A stretch of 64,000 nucleotides of DNA, taken from assembly GCF_000414115.1 (NCBI RefSeq), contig NZ_AOPZ01000228.1, forward strand, positions 1-64,000. The letters are read 5' to 3'. A model generated the notes under the pieces. It was given only the letters and a program-made list of their open reading frames with translations, was not told the DNA's origin and did not search any database. This DNA is from Streptomyces aurantiacus JA 4570 (GTDB taxonomy: Bacteria; Actinomycetota; Actinomycetes; Streptomycetales; Streptomycetaceae). The position numbers and the translations under genes were made by a program. Each line of letters starts with the position of its first letter. Position 1 is the stretch's first letter. Below are positions 18,549 to 26,806 of this stretch, piece by piece.

Positions 18549-19775
18549 GTGCCCGAACCCTCAGCGAACGAAGCCCACCAGGACGCCGGCCACGACGCCC
18601 GGCGCGGCCACCGCGCCCACGCGCACGCCGCGACCCTGAAGCGCCTGGAGAAGTCGTCCGGCAGCCTCGCGGCGCAGGCGATCGCGCGCATGGACGAGAC
18701 GCTGTCCTGGTACCGGGCGATGCCACCGGAGAACCGCTCCTGGATCGGTCTGGTCGCGCAGGCCGGTATCGCCGCGTTCACGGAGTGGTTCCGGCATCCG
18801 GACGCCCCGCAGGCGATCTCCACGGACGTCTTCGGGACCGCGCCGCGCGAGCTGACCCGGGCGATCACGCTGCGCCAGACCGTGGAAATGGTGCGGACCA
18901 CCATCGAGGTGATGGAGTCCGCCATCGACGAGGTGGCGGCGCCCGGCGACGAGGGCGTGCTGCGCGAGGCGCTGCTCGTCTACGCCCGCGAGATCGCCTT
19001 CGCCACCGCGCAGGTGTACGCACAGGCCGCCGAGGCACGCGGTGCCTGGGACGCGCGCCTGGAGTCGCTCGTGGTGAACGCGGTCCTCTCCGGGGAGGCC
19101 GATGAAGGGGCCGTCTCGCGTGCCGCGGCCCTTGGCTGGAATTCGCCGGAACATGTGTGTGTGGTGCTCGGCACCGCGCCCGACGGTGACAGCGAGCTCA
19201 CCGTCGAGGCCATCCGCCGGGCCGCGCGGCACGCGAAGCTCCAGGTCCTCACCGGTGTGCTCGGCGCCCGTCTGGTCGTCATCGCGGGCGGCAACGACAA
19301 CCCCCTGGCCGTGGCCAAGGCCCTGATCGGCCCGTACGCGGCCGGTCCCGTCGTGGCCGGCCCCATCGTGCCGGACCTGCTCGCCGCCACCCGCTCCGCG
19401 CAGGCCGCCGCCGCGGGCCTGAAGGCGTGCGGTGCCTGGCAGGACGCCCCGCGCCCGGTGCTCGCGGACGATCTGCTGCCCGAGCGGGCGATGGCGGGCG
19501 ATCCGGCGGCGCGCGAACAACTGGTGGAGGAGATCTACAGACCGCTCGAAGAGGCCGGTTCCGCGCTCCTGGAGACCCTCAGCGTCTATCTGGAACAGGC
19601 GAGCAGCCTGGAGGGCGCCGCCCGGATGCTGTTCGTGCATCCCAACACCGTGCGCTACCGGCTTCGACGTGTGACTGACGTCACCGGCTGGTCCCCCTCG
19701 GATGTGCGCTCGGCGTTCACGCTGCGCATCGCGCTGATCCTGGGACGTCTCGCCGACGGTGATCCCCAGAGCTGA
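18549..19775 (+). CDS. fasR: PucR-type regulator of fatty-acid synthesis FasR
   Basis: This 408-aa protein ends in the PucR-type HTH (LEGAARMLFVHPNTVRYRLRRV). The middle region has a GGDEF-like/CdaR fold. Its place directly before fabD-fabH-acpP-fabF matches S. coelicolor FasR (SCO2386), reported to activate this operon. It should sense the state of acyl precursors. The start is GTG 18549; no Shine-Dalgarno is visible. The gene is 83 bp upstream of fabD on the same strand. Confidence 0.9.
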   Translation: MPEPSANEAHQDAGHDARRGHRAHAHAATLKRLEKSSGSLAAQAIARMDETLSWYRAMPPENRSWIGLVAQAGIAAFTEWFRHPDAPQAISTDVFGTAPRELTRAITLRQTVEMVRTTIEVMESAIDEVAAPGDEGVLREALLVYAREIAFATAQVYAQAAEARGAWDARLESLVVNAVLSGEADEGAVSRAAALGWNSPEHVCVVLGTAPDGDSELTVEAIRRAARHAKLQVLTGVLGARLVVIAGGNDNPLAVAKALIGPYAAGPVVAGPIVPDLLAATRSAQAAAAGLKACGAWQDAPRPVLADDLLPERAMAGDPAAREQLVEEIYRPLEEAGSALLETLSVYLEQASSLEGAARMLFVHPNTVRYRLRRVTDVTGWSPSDVRSAFTLRIALILGRLADGDPQS

Positions 19776-19858
19776 GTCTTTGTCGGGGCCCTACAATTCC
19801 CTCAGCCGTTCTTCGTCCCTGTCCCCACGGGCGGTTCGTACTGTCCACAAGAGAGAGT
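19776..19858 (+). promoter_or_regulatory. fabD promoter region (probable FasR target)
   Basis: The hexamer TACAAT (19792-19797) is a good -10, 62 bp before the fabD start. No -35 of quality lies 17-18 bp upstream, which fits a promoter that needs an activator. In S. coelicolor, FasR acts at the equivalent promoter; I cannot identify its box by eye. Confidence 0.5.
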
Positions 19859-20824
19859 GTGAGAGTGCTCGTACTCGTCGCTCCCGGCCAAGGCGCTCAG
19901 ACGCCCGGCTTCCTGACCCCCTGGCTCGACCTCCCCGGCGCCGCCGACCGCCTCGCCGCCTGGTCGGACGCCATCGGGCTCGACCTCGCCCACTACGGCA
20001 CGCAGGCGGACGCGGACGCGATCCGTGACACCGCCGTGGCGCAGCCGCTCCTTGTGGCCGCCGGCCTGCTCTCCGCCGCGGCACTGGGTGACAGCGGACC
20101 CGTCTCGCCGGGCGCCGTCGCGGGTCACAGCGTGGGTGAGATCACCGCCGCCGCGTACGCGGGGGTGCTGTCGGAGGACGCCGCGCTGCGCTTCGTACGC
20201 AAGCGGGGTCTGGCCATGGCCGACGCCGCGGCCGTGACGGAGACCGGCATGGCGGCGCTGCTCGGCGGCGACCCCGAGGTCACCCTGGCGCACCTGGAGA
20301 AGCTCGGCCTGACCCCGGCGAACGTGAACGGCGCGGGCCAGATCGTGGCCGCCGGCACCGCCGAACAGCTGGCCGCGCTCGCCGAGGACAAGCCCGAGGG
20401 CGTCCGCAAGGTCGTGCCCCTGAAGGTCGCGGGCGCGTTCCACACGCACCACATGGCGCCCGCGGTCGCCGCGCTCGAGGAGGCCGCCAAGGACCTCGAC
20501 GTCGCGGACCCGAAGCTGACGTACCTCTCGAACCGCGACGGCAAGGCCGTCACCCAGGGCTCCGACGTCGTGGCCCGTCTGGTCGGCCAGGTCGCCAATC
20601 CGGTGCGCTGGGACCTGTGCATGGACACGTTCCGGGAGCTGGGGGTCACGGCGCTGATCGAGGTGTGCCCCGGCGGCACCCTGACCGGTCTCGCCAAGCG
20701 CGCCCTCAAGGGCGTGCGGACCCTGGCCGTGAAGACGCCCGACGACCTCGACGCCGCCCGCGCGCTCATCGCCGAGACCGCCGAGATCACAGCGGCCGAC
20801 GCCGCGGCCGCGACGGACGCCTGA
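19859..20824 (+). CDS. fabD: malonyl-CoA:ACP transacylase
   Basis: This 321-aa enzyme moves malonyl groups from CoA to ACP, supplying type II fatty-acid synthase. In Streptomyces it can also serve polyketide pathways. The nucleophile is Ser91 in GHSVGE, the N-terminal motif is APGQGAQ, and the catalytic His is in FHTHHM near residue 200. The start is GTG 19859; GTG 19865 is two codons later and equally possible. It is first in the fabD-fabH-acpP-fabF operon. Confidence 0.97.
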   Translation: MRVLVLVAPGQGAQTPGFLTPWLDLPGAADRLAAWSDAIGLDLAHYGTQADADAIRDTAVAQPLLVAAGLLSAAALGDSGPVSPGAVAGHSVGEITAAAYAGVLSEDAALRFVRKRGLAMADAAAVTETGMAALLGGDPEVTLAHLEKLGLTPANVNGAGQIVAAGTAEQLAALAEDKPEGVRKVVPLKVAGAFHTHHMAPAVAALEEAAKDLDVADPKLTYLSNRDGKAVTQGSDVVARLVGQVANPVRWDLCMDTFRELGVTALIEVCPGGTLTGLAKRALKGVRTLAVKTPDDLDAARALIAETAEITAADAAAATDA

Positions 20825-20840
20825 GAAGGAGCTGGAGAGC

Positions 20841-21842
20841 ATGGCGAAGATCAAGCCCAGTCGGGGCGCCGCGCACGCGCGCATCATGGGCGTCGGCGGC
20901 TACCGCCCGACCCGTGTGGTGCCCAACGAGGTGATCCTCGAGAAGATCGACTCGTCCGACGAGTGGATCCGCTCCCGCTCCGGCATCGCGACCCGCCACT
21001 GGGCCTCCGAGGAGGAGACCGTGTCGGCGATGTCCGTCGAGGCGGCCGGCAAGGCGATCGCCGACGCGGGCATCCGGCCCGAGCAGATCGGCGCCGTGGT
21101 CGTCTCCACGGTGTCGCACTTCAAGCAGACCCCGGCCATCGCCACCGAGATCGCGGACAAGCTCGGCACGGGCCGGCCCGCCGCGTTCGACATCTCCGCT
21201 GGCTGCGCCGGCTTCGGCTACGGCCTGACCCTCGCCAAGGGCATGGTCGTCGACGGCTCCGCGGAGTACGCGCTGGTCATCGGCGTGGAGCGGCTCAGCG
21301 ACCTGACCGACCTGGAGGACCGCTCGACGGCCTTCCTGTTCGGTGACGGTGCCGGCGCCGTCGTCGTCGGCCCCGCCAAGGAGCCGGCCATCGGCCCCAC
21401 GGTGTGGGGTTCGGAGGGCGACAAGTCCGAGACCATCAAGCAGACCGAGTCCTGGGAGGCGTACCGCACGGGCGCGCCCACCAAGTTCCCTGCCATTACG
21501 CAGGAGGGCCAGGCGGTGTTCCGCTGGGCCGTGTTCGAGATGGCGAAGGTCGCCCAGCAGGCGCTGGACGCGGCCGGAATCACCGCGAACGACCTGGACG
21601 TCTTCATTCCGCACCAGGCCAACATGCGGATCATCGACTCGATGGTGAAGACTTTGAAGCTGCCGGAGCACGTCACGGTCGCCCGTGACGTGGAGACCAC
21701 CGGCAACACCTCGGCCGCCTCGATCCCGCTCGCGATGGAGCGGCTCCTGGCGACCGGTGAGGCGAAGAGCGGCGACACCGCGCTCGTCATCGGCTTCGGG
21801 GCGGGTCTCGTGTACGCCGCCACGGTCGTTACCCTCCCCTAG
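20841..21842 (+). CDS. fabH: beta-ketoacyl-ACP synthase III
   Basis: This 333-aa thiolase-fold enzyme condenses a starter acyl-CoA with malonyl-ACP. The catalytic triad is Cys122 (DISAGCAGFGYG), His258 (IPHQANMRI) and Asn289 (GNTSAAS). Streptomyces FabH accepts branched starters such as isobutyryl-CoA, giving iso/anteiso fatty acids. The start ATG 20841 follows GAAGGAGCTGGAGAGC, 16 nt after the fabD stop. Confidence 0.97.
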   Translation: MAKIKPSRGAAHARIMGVGGYRPTRVVPNEVILEKIDSSDEWIRSRSGIATRHWASEEETVSAMSVEAAGKAIADAGIRPEQIGAVVVSTVSHFKQTPAIATEIADKLGTGRPAAFDISAGCAGFGYGLTLAKGMVVDGSAEYALVIGVERLSDLTDLEDRSTAFLFGDGAGAVVVGPAKEPAIGPTVWGSEGDKSETIKQTESWEAYRTGAPTKFPAITQEGQAVFRWAVFEMAKVAQQALDAAGITANDLDVFIPHQANMRIIDSMVKTLKLPEHVTVARDVETTGNTSAASIPLAMERLLATGEAKSGDTALVIGFGAGLVYAATVVTLP

Positions 21843-21914
21843 GCACCCGCTGCGGATCTTCGGATCCACGCGGATGCCTTCACACCCTCTGGATACATAC
21901 GAAGGAGCGCCAAC

Positions 21915-22163
21915 ATGGCCGCCACTCAGGAAGAGATCGTCGCCGGTCTCGCCGAGATCGTGAACGAGATCGCCGGCATCCCGGTCGAGGACGTCCAGCT
22001 GGACAAGTCCTTCACCGACGACCTGGACGTCGACTCGCTGTCCATGGTCGAGGTCGTCGTCGCCGCCGAAGAGCGCTTCGACGTGAAGATCCCGGACGAC
22101 GACGTCAAGAACCTCAAGACCGTCGGCGACGCCACCAAGTACATCCTCGAGCACCAGGGCTGA
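21915..22163 (+). CDS. acpP: acyl carrier protein of fatty-acid synthase
   Basis: This is an 82-aa acidic four-helix protein. The phosphopantetheine attachment site is Ser41 in DVDSLSMVEVV. The start follows GAAGGAGCG. It lies 72 nt after fabH and 116 nt before fabF. It carries the growing acyl chain for the whole operon. Confidence 0.97.
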   Translation: MAATQEEIVAGLAEIVNEIAGIPVEDVQLDKSFTDDLDVDSLSMVEVVVAAEERFDVKIPDDDVKNLKTVGDATKYILEHQG

Positions 22164-22279
22164 CATCAGCCCGGGCCTGACGACCGCAGGCTCGTGCCGG
22201 CCGGGGCTCATGCCAGCCGCCACCCGGCGGTGGCGCCGCCGCATCCGCATCTGAACCAAATCGTGGAGAGAGAAATCCA

Positions 22280-23551
22280 GTGAACTCGACCAATCGCACC
22301 GTGGTCGTCACCGGTATCGGCGCAACCACACCGCTGGGTGGCGACGCGGCCTCGACCTGGGAGGGCCTGCTCGCCGGCCGTTCCGGGATCAGCCTCATCG
22401 ACGAGGACTGGGCGGCCGAGCTGCCGGTCCGCATCGCCGGCCGCATCGCCGTCGAGCCGACGGAGACCATCCCGCGCCCGCAGGCCCGCAAGCTCGACCG
22501 CTCGGCGCAGTTCGCGCTGGTCGCTGCCCAGGAAGCCTGGAAGGACGCGGGCTTCACCGGCAGGGCCGGCGAGGCCGCCGAGGGCCCGGACGTCGACCCC
22601 GACCGCCTGGGCGCCGTCGTCGCCTCCGGCATCGGCGGCGTGACGACGCTCCTCGAGCAGTACGACGTGCTGAAGGAGAAGGGCGTACGCCGCGTCTCCC
22701 CGCACACGGTCCCGATGCTGATGCCCAACTCGCCCGCGGCGAACGTCGGCATCGCCCTGAACGCCCGCGCCGGGGTGCACACCCCGGTCTCGGCCTGCGC
22801 GTCCGGCGCGGAGGCCATCGGCTACGCGATCGAGATGATCCGCACCGGCCGCGCCGACATCGTGGTCGCCGGCGGCACCGAGGCGGCCATCCACCCGCTG
22901 CCGATCGTCGCGTTCGGCAACATGATGGCGATGTCGAAGAACAACGACGACCCGCAGGGCGCGTCCCGCCCCTACGACCGCGACCGCAACGGCTTCGTGC
23001 TCGGCGAGGGCGCGGGCGTGGTGGTCCTGGAGTCCGAGGAGCACGCCAAGGCCCGCGGCGCCAAGATCTACGTGGAGGCGGTCGGCCAGGGCATCTCGGC
23101 GGACGCGCACCACATCACGCAGCCCGAGCCGTCCGGCAACGGCATCGCGAAGGCGCTGCAGAACCTGGTCGACAACACCGGCCTGAAGCCGACCGAGATC
23201 GCGCACATCAACGCGCACGCGACCTCGACGCCGCAGGGCGACGTCGGTGAGATCAAGGCACTGCGCCAGGCGTTCGGCGACGACGTCGACCACATGGCGA
23301 TCGCCTCGACGAAGTCGATGACCGGTCATCTGCTCGGTGGCGCGGGCGGCGTGGAGACCGTCGCGACGGTCCTCGCGCTCAAGCACCGCATCGCCCCGCC
23401 GACGATCAACGTCGACAACCTCGACCCCGAGGTCGACGCGGACGTCATCCGCGGCGAGGCCCGCCCGCTGCCCGAGGGCACGATCGCGGCCCTCAACGAC
23501 TCGTTCGGCTTCGGCGGCCACAACGTGGTGCTCGCCTTCCGGACGGTCTGA
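22280..23551 (+). CDS. fabF: beta-ketoacyl-ACP synthase II
   Basis: This 423-aa condensing enzyme elongates acyl-ACPs. The nucleophile is Cys173 (SACASGAEAIGYAI). The two histidines are in NAHATSTPQGD and KSMTGHLLGGAGG. The C-terminal SFGFGGHN is intact. The start is GTG 22280 after GGAGAGAG. It is last in the operon and followed by a strong terminator. Confidence 0.97.
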   Translation: MNSTNRTVVVTGIGATTPLGGDAASTWEGLLAGRSGISLIDEDWAAELPVRIAGRIAVEPTETIPRPQARKLDRSAQFALVAAQEAWKDAGFTGRAGEAAEGPDVDPDRLGAVVASGIGGVTTLLEQYDVLKEKGVRRVSPHTVPMLMPNSPAANVGIALNARAGVHTPVSACASGAEAIGYAIEMIRTGRADIVVAGGTEAAIHPLPIVAFGNMMAMSKNNDDPQGASRPYDRDRNGFVLGEGAGVVVLESEEHAKARGAKIYVEAVGQGISADAHHITQPEPSGNGIAKALQNLVDNTGLKPTEIAHINAHATSTPQGDVGEIKALRQAFGDDVDHMAIASTKSMTGHLLGGAGGVETVATVLALKHRIAPPTINVDNLDPEVDADVIRGEARPLPEGTIAALNDSFGFGGHNVVLAFRTV

Positions 23552-23565
23552 CGGCCGCTCACGGT

Positions 23566-23616
23566 ACGTACGACGAGGGCCCACCCGGTCTGACCGGGTG
23601 GGCCCTCGTCGTACGT
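23566..23616. terminator. 24-bp perfect hairpin between fabF and the DUF3145 gene
   Basis: Arms 23566-23589 and 23593-23616 pair perfectly around a 3-nt loop, the longest perfect inverted repeat I found here. It begins 14 nt after the fabF stop and ends four nt before the convergent DUF3145 stop, so it serves both genes. Confidence 0.85.
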
Positions 23617-23620
23617 GCGC

Positions 23621-24115
23621 TCACACGACCTGGTGCAGCCAGCGCACCGGCGCGCCCTCGCCCGCGTAGCGGAACGGCTCCAGTTCGTCGTCCCAGGGCT
23701 TGCCGAGGAGCCTCGCCACCTCGGCCTCCAGGTCGCTCTCGCCGCTCTGGGAGCGGGCGAGGGCGGCGCGCAGCCGGTCCTCCGGGATCAGGATGTCGCC
23801 GTGGATGCCGGTGACGGCGTGGAAGATGCCGAGCCGGGGCGTCGCGCTGTACCGCTCGCCCTCGACCGCCCCGGACGGCTCGGCCGTGACCTCGAAGCGC
23901 AGCAGGTCCCAGCCGCGCAGCGCGGAGGCGAGCTTGGAGGCGGTGCCGGCCGAGCCCTGCCAGGAGAACTCGGATCTCCAGGTGCCGGGTGCCGCGGGCT
24001 GTCGGATCCAGTCGAGGCTGACGCGTGCGCCGAGCACGCCCGCGACGGCCCACTCGACGTGCGGGCACAGCGCGCGCGGTGCGGAGTGCACGTACAGAAC
24101 TCCACGTGTCGTCAC
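23621..24115 (-). CDS. DUF3145 domain-containing protein
   Basis: This 164-aa protein belongs to the actinobacterial DUF3145 family (start MTTRGVLYVHSAPRALCPHVEWAV). It is compact, with no signal or membrane segment, and contains a WRSEFSWQG motif and a conserved PWDDELEPFRYAGEG near the C-terminus. GTG 24115 follows GGAGG by five nt. It sits next to the fab operon, as in other Streptomyces. Function is unknown; the C-terminal WLHQVV is unremarkable. Confidence 0.88.
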   Translation of the reverse strand: MTTRGVLYVHSAPRALCPHVEWAVAGVLGARVSLDWIRQPAAPGTWRSEFSWQGSAGTASKLASALRGWDLLRFEVTAEPSGAVEGERYSATPRLGIFHAVTGIHGDILIPEDRLRAALARSQSGESDLEAEVARLLGKPWDDELEPFRYAGEGAPVRWLHQVV

Positions 24116-24488
24116 CGGGACCTCCAGTGTGGGACGAGGTACGCCTTCCCCAGCGGCCTCGCGCCCGTGCCGAGCGATATTCCCCGAATTCCGCGAAAAC
24201 GGAGAAAGTCAAGAAAAGGGGACAGATGTGACGTGATGTAATTTAGCGGAACCGAGAAAAGCGGGTGCCACTGGGTGGCGAGGCTACCGTGCGGCGAGGC
24301 AAGGAGTGTGACGTACCGTCGGTCCGCATGCCGGGAAACTCCCAGGTTTCACTCGCTGGGAGGCGCGGAAACCCCCGGCTGGGTGCCCGGGCGCACCCGA
24401 GCGGGGACGGACGGGGCATATCAACACTCAGCAGGACGCAACCCGAAGGGCCCGTACGACGTCACGTTGGACGACAGAGGGGACGAGG
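24116..24488. promoter_or_regulatory. divergent DUF3145 / SGNH intergenic region with structured leader
   Basis: This 373-bp stretch has no gene. Its first 150 bp (24170-24250) are unusually A-rich. The rest, upstream of the SGNH lipoprotein gene, holds several potential stems: CTCCCAG / CTGGGAG (24339-24345, 24356-24362) and an imperfect GCTGGGTGC / GCACCCGAGC near 24379-24402. This could be a regulated 5' UTR. I could not match it to a known riboswitch consensus. Confidence 0.4.
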
Positions 24489-25400
24489 ATGCGGAATTCA
24501 AGGCACCGCAAGCGGGCCGCCGTCGCCCTCGCGACGGCGGCTCTCACCGGCTTCGCCACGCTCACCGCGTGTGACGCGTCCGGCGGCGACGCCACGGCGC
24601 CGAACGGGCCGTCCGCCCAGGACAGAGCGGCCCCCGAGCCGGCGCCCGTCTGGGACACCGGCCCGCGCTCCCTCGCCGCCGTCGGCGACTCCATCACGCG
24701 CGGCTTCGACGCCTGCTCGGTCCTCTCCGACTGCCCGGAGGCGTCCTGGGCGACCGGCAGCGACGACGGGGTGCGCAGCCTCGCGCAGCGGCTGCTCGGC
24801 AAGCAGCGGGCGGCGACGCACAGTTGGAACCACGCGAAGACCGGCGCGCGGATGGCCGATCTGCCGGAGCAGATGACGCGGGCCGCGGCGCACGAACCCG
24901 AGCTGGTGACGGTGATGGCCGGCGCCAATGACGCCTGCCGCCCGTCGGTCGACCGGATGACCTCCGTGGCGGACTTCCGGGCCGATTTCCAGGAGTCCCT
25001 GCGGACGCTGCGGCGCGAGGCGCCCAAGGCGCAGGTGTACGTCATGAGCGTGCCCGACCTCAAGCGGCTCTGGTCGACGGGGCGCACCAACCAGCTCGGC
25101 AAGCAGGTGTGGAAGCTCGGGATCTGCGCCTCGATGCTCGCCGACGCCGACTCCATGAACCGCGCCGCCACCGACCGCCGCGCGTCCGTGCAGGCACGGG
25201 TGGTGGCGTACAACAAGGTGCTCAAGGACGTCTGCGCGAAGGACCGGCGCTGCCGGTACGACGACGGCGCCGTCTTCGACTTCCGCTTCGACGGGGACCA
25301 GTTGAGCCACTGGGACTGGTTCCACCCGAGCAAGGAAGGGCAGTCGCGGCTCGCGGAGATGGCGTTCCGGGGGGTCACGGCCTCCCGGTCGCAGGGGTAG
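24489..25400 (+). CDS. secreted SGNH/GDSL hydrolase lipoprotein
   Basis: This 303-aa precursor has a lipoprotein signal with lipobox LTAC (Cys28 lipidated). The SGNH hydrolase blocks are all present: block I AAVGDSITRG (nucleophile Ser68), the Gly/Asn block MAGANDACRP, and block V DWFHPSKEG (catalytic Asp/His). It should be an extracytoplasmic esterase or lipase tethered to the membrane. ATG 24489 follows GGGGACGAGG. It is convergent with the NmrA-like gene (stops 15 nt apart). Confidence 0.9.
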   Translation: MRNSRHRKRAAVALATAALTGFATLTACDASGGDATAPNGPSAQDRAAPEPAPVWDTGPRSLAAVGDSITRGFDACSVLSDCPEASWATGSDDGVRSLAQRLLGKQRAATHSWNHAKTGARMADLPEQMTRAAAHEPELVTVMAGANDACRPSVDRMTSVADFRADFQESLRTLRREAPKAQVYVMSVPDLKRLWSTGRTNQLGKQVWKLGICASMLADADSMNRAATDRRASVQARVVAYNKVLKDVCAKDRRCRYDDGAVFDFRFDGDQLSHWDWFHPSKEGQSRLAEMAFRGVTASRSQG

Positions 25401-25415
25401 CGCCGCCTCCTGGGG

Positions 25416-26297
25416 CTACGCCCGCCCGAAGGACGCGGCGTGCTCGCGCGCCCACTGGGCGAACGTGCGGGCCGGGCGGCCGGTGAGGCGCGGGACGGTG
25501 TCGGTCACCGTGCGACCCACGGGCGGGGTGTTCTTGTAGACGTCGAGGAGCCAGGCGATGGTCGCGTCGTCGTGCCCCTGGGCCCGCATCCCGGCCGCCG
25601 CCTCCTCCTCCGTCAGCTCGACCAGCGCGATCTCCGAGCCCCGCGCCTCGGCCAGGGCCGCCACCTTCTCGCGGACCGTGAGAGCCTGCGGTCCGGTCAC
25701 GACGTACTCCTGCCCGGCGTGTCCCTCCTCGGTGAGCGCGACCGCGATCACCGCGCCGATGTCGCCCTCGTGCACCAGCGCGCTGAGCCGGTCGGCGAAC
25801 GGGGCCCGCACCTCGCCCTCGGCCCGCACCGCCTCCGCCCACTCCAGGGAGTTCGCCATGAACTCCACCGGCATGACCACCGTCCAGTCCAGCTCGCCCG
25901 CGCACACCGCGGCCTGCAGCGGAGTCTGGTCACCGCCGTGGAGTACGGTGATCCGCCGCACCCCGGCCTCGCGGGCCAGCGCGAGGATCTCGGGGCCGGT
26001 CTCCAGGGGCTCGTAGCCGCCGGTGAAGGTGATCAGGTGCAGGCCGGTGACACCCTGAAGGGCGGCCTTGAGCGTCGCGGGATCCGCGAGGTCGCCCCGC
26101 ACGGTCTCGACGCCCTCCGGGAAGTCCGCCTTCGCCGGGTCGCGGGTCAGCGCGCGCACCGCCTGCCCGCGCTCCAGGAGTTCGCGGACGACCTCGCGGC
26201 CGACGGTTCCGGTGGCTCCGGCGACGAGGTACGTGTTCTTGGTCGTCCGGGTGTTCTGGGTGTTCTGGGTGTTCTGGGTGTGCTGCGTTTTCGTCAT
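25416..26297 (-). CDS. NmrA-like NAD(P)-binding oxidoreductase (atypical SDR)
   Basis: This 293-aa protein has the Rossmann motif VAGATGTVGREVV near residues 25-37, and resembles NmrA/QOR2-type quinone or nitrogen-sensing proteins (PVEFMANSLEWA block). The N-terminus carries a QNT tandem repeat encoded by a 9-bp DNA repeat. ATG 26297 has no Shine-Dalgarno; TACGTT (26309-26304) ends six nt upstream, so it may have its own leaderless promoter inside the end of the preceding RidA gene. It is third in the minus-strand unit 27650-25416. Confidence 0.88.
   Translation of the reverse strand: MTKTQHTQNTQNTQNTRTTKNTYLVAGATGTVGREVVRELLERGQAVRALTRDPAKADFPEGVETVRGDLADPATLKAALQGVTGLHLITFTGGYEPLETGPEILALAREAGVRRITVLHGGDQTPLQAAVCAGELDWTVVMPVEFMANSLEWAEAVRAEGEVRAPFADRLSALVHEGDIGAVIAVALTEEGHAGQEYVVTGPQALTVREKVAALAEARGSEIALVELTEEEAAAGMRAQGHDDATIAWLLDVYKNTPPVGRTVTDTVPRLTGRPARTFAQWAREHAASFGRA
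26251..26286. repeat. 9-bp tandem repeat inside the NmrA-like gene start
   Basis: Three exact copies of GTGTTCTGG (26251-26277) are followed by one diverged copy, GTGTGCTGC. On the coding strand they specify Gln-Asn-Thr repeats just after the start codon. Copy number may vary by slippage without breaking the frame. Confidence 0.75.
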
Positions 26298-26322
26298 GCC
26301 ATGAACGTAGAAGGACTTGCGG

Positions 26323-26718
26323 TCAGCTACGGTCCTCGATTGCCGGGAGTGCCGCGACCACGTCCACCTCGATCAGCGCTTCCGGCCTGAAGAGGCGGGG
26401 CACCGCCACGGTGGTGCTCGTGGGAGGTGTGCCGGTGAGATACGTGCGGCGTACGGCGGCGTAGCCGGGGAGGTCGTCCATGTCCGTCAGGAACGTGCGG
26501 ATGTTGATGATGTCGGCGAGGGCCGCGCCGTGGGCCTCCAGGAGGGCGGTCAGGGTGGCGAAGATTCCGTGGCTCTGCGCGGTGATGTCCGCGCCGTCGG
26601 CGATCTGCCCGGAGAGGTACAACAGGGCACTGCCGTCCGCGAGTTGGACGCGGGCGACCTGGGAGTAGGGGCCCAGGGGCCGGGGCGCGGTGGCGGGGTT
26701 GTCGAGGGTGATGTGCAT
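26323..26718 (-). CDS. RidA family protein (YjgF/YER057c/UK114)
   Basis: This 131-aa protein is likely an enamine/imine deaminase, though several subfamilies lack the activity. Features include LGPYSQ near the N-terminus, LYLSGQIADG, and the C-terminal EVDVVAALP; the Arg of IRTFLTDMDDLP may match the family's substrate-binding Arg. I chose ATG 26718; the frame is open upstream into the tandem-repeat region, but family homology begins here. It lies between the NmrA-like and dehydrogenase genes. Confidence 0.87.
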   Translation of the reverse strand: MHITLDNPATAPRPLGPYSQVARVQLADGSALLYLSGQIADGADITAQSHGIFATLTALLEAHGAALADIINIRTFLTDMDDLPGYAAVRRTYLTGTPPTSTTVAVPRLFRPEALIEVDVVAALPAIEDRS

Positions 26719-26746
26719 GGGGGCGGTGTTCCGCCTTTCTGTTTTC

Positions 26747-26806
26747 TCTGAGGTCAGGGTCTTCTGAGGTGAGGGTCTTCTGAGGTCGGGACTTTCTGAG
26801 GTCACG
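26747..26806. repeat. 16-bp tandem repeat (3.7 copies) between the RidA and dehydrogenase genes
   Basis: The unit TCTGAGGTCAGGGTCT is at 26747-26762, with diverged copies at 26763-26778 and 26779-26794 and a partial copy at 26795-26806. The last copy contains the dehydrogenase stop codon. It forms most of the 83-bp gap between two genes of one unit and may be a slippage product of the 3' end. Confidence 0.75.

Noticed and set aside
19859-23551. Type II polyketide cluster
   Set aside because: fabD-fabH-acpP-fabF with FasR is the primary fatty-acid operon; there is no chain-length factor, cyclase or ketoreductase beside it.
24241-24470. ydaO/c-di-AMP riboswitch or cobalamin riboswitch upstream of the SGNH gene
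   Set aside because: I looked for the conserved cores (for example GGGGAACC and GGGUGAAUC for ydaO; GCCACTG for B12) and did not find the right order. It is kept only as an unexplained leader.
26747-26806. CRISPR-like array
   Set aside because: The repeats are contiguous 16-mers without spacers and no cas gene is near.
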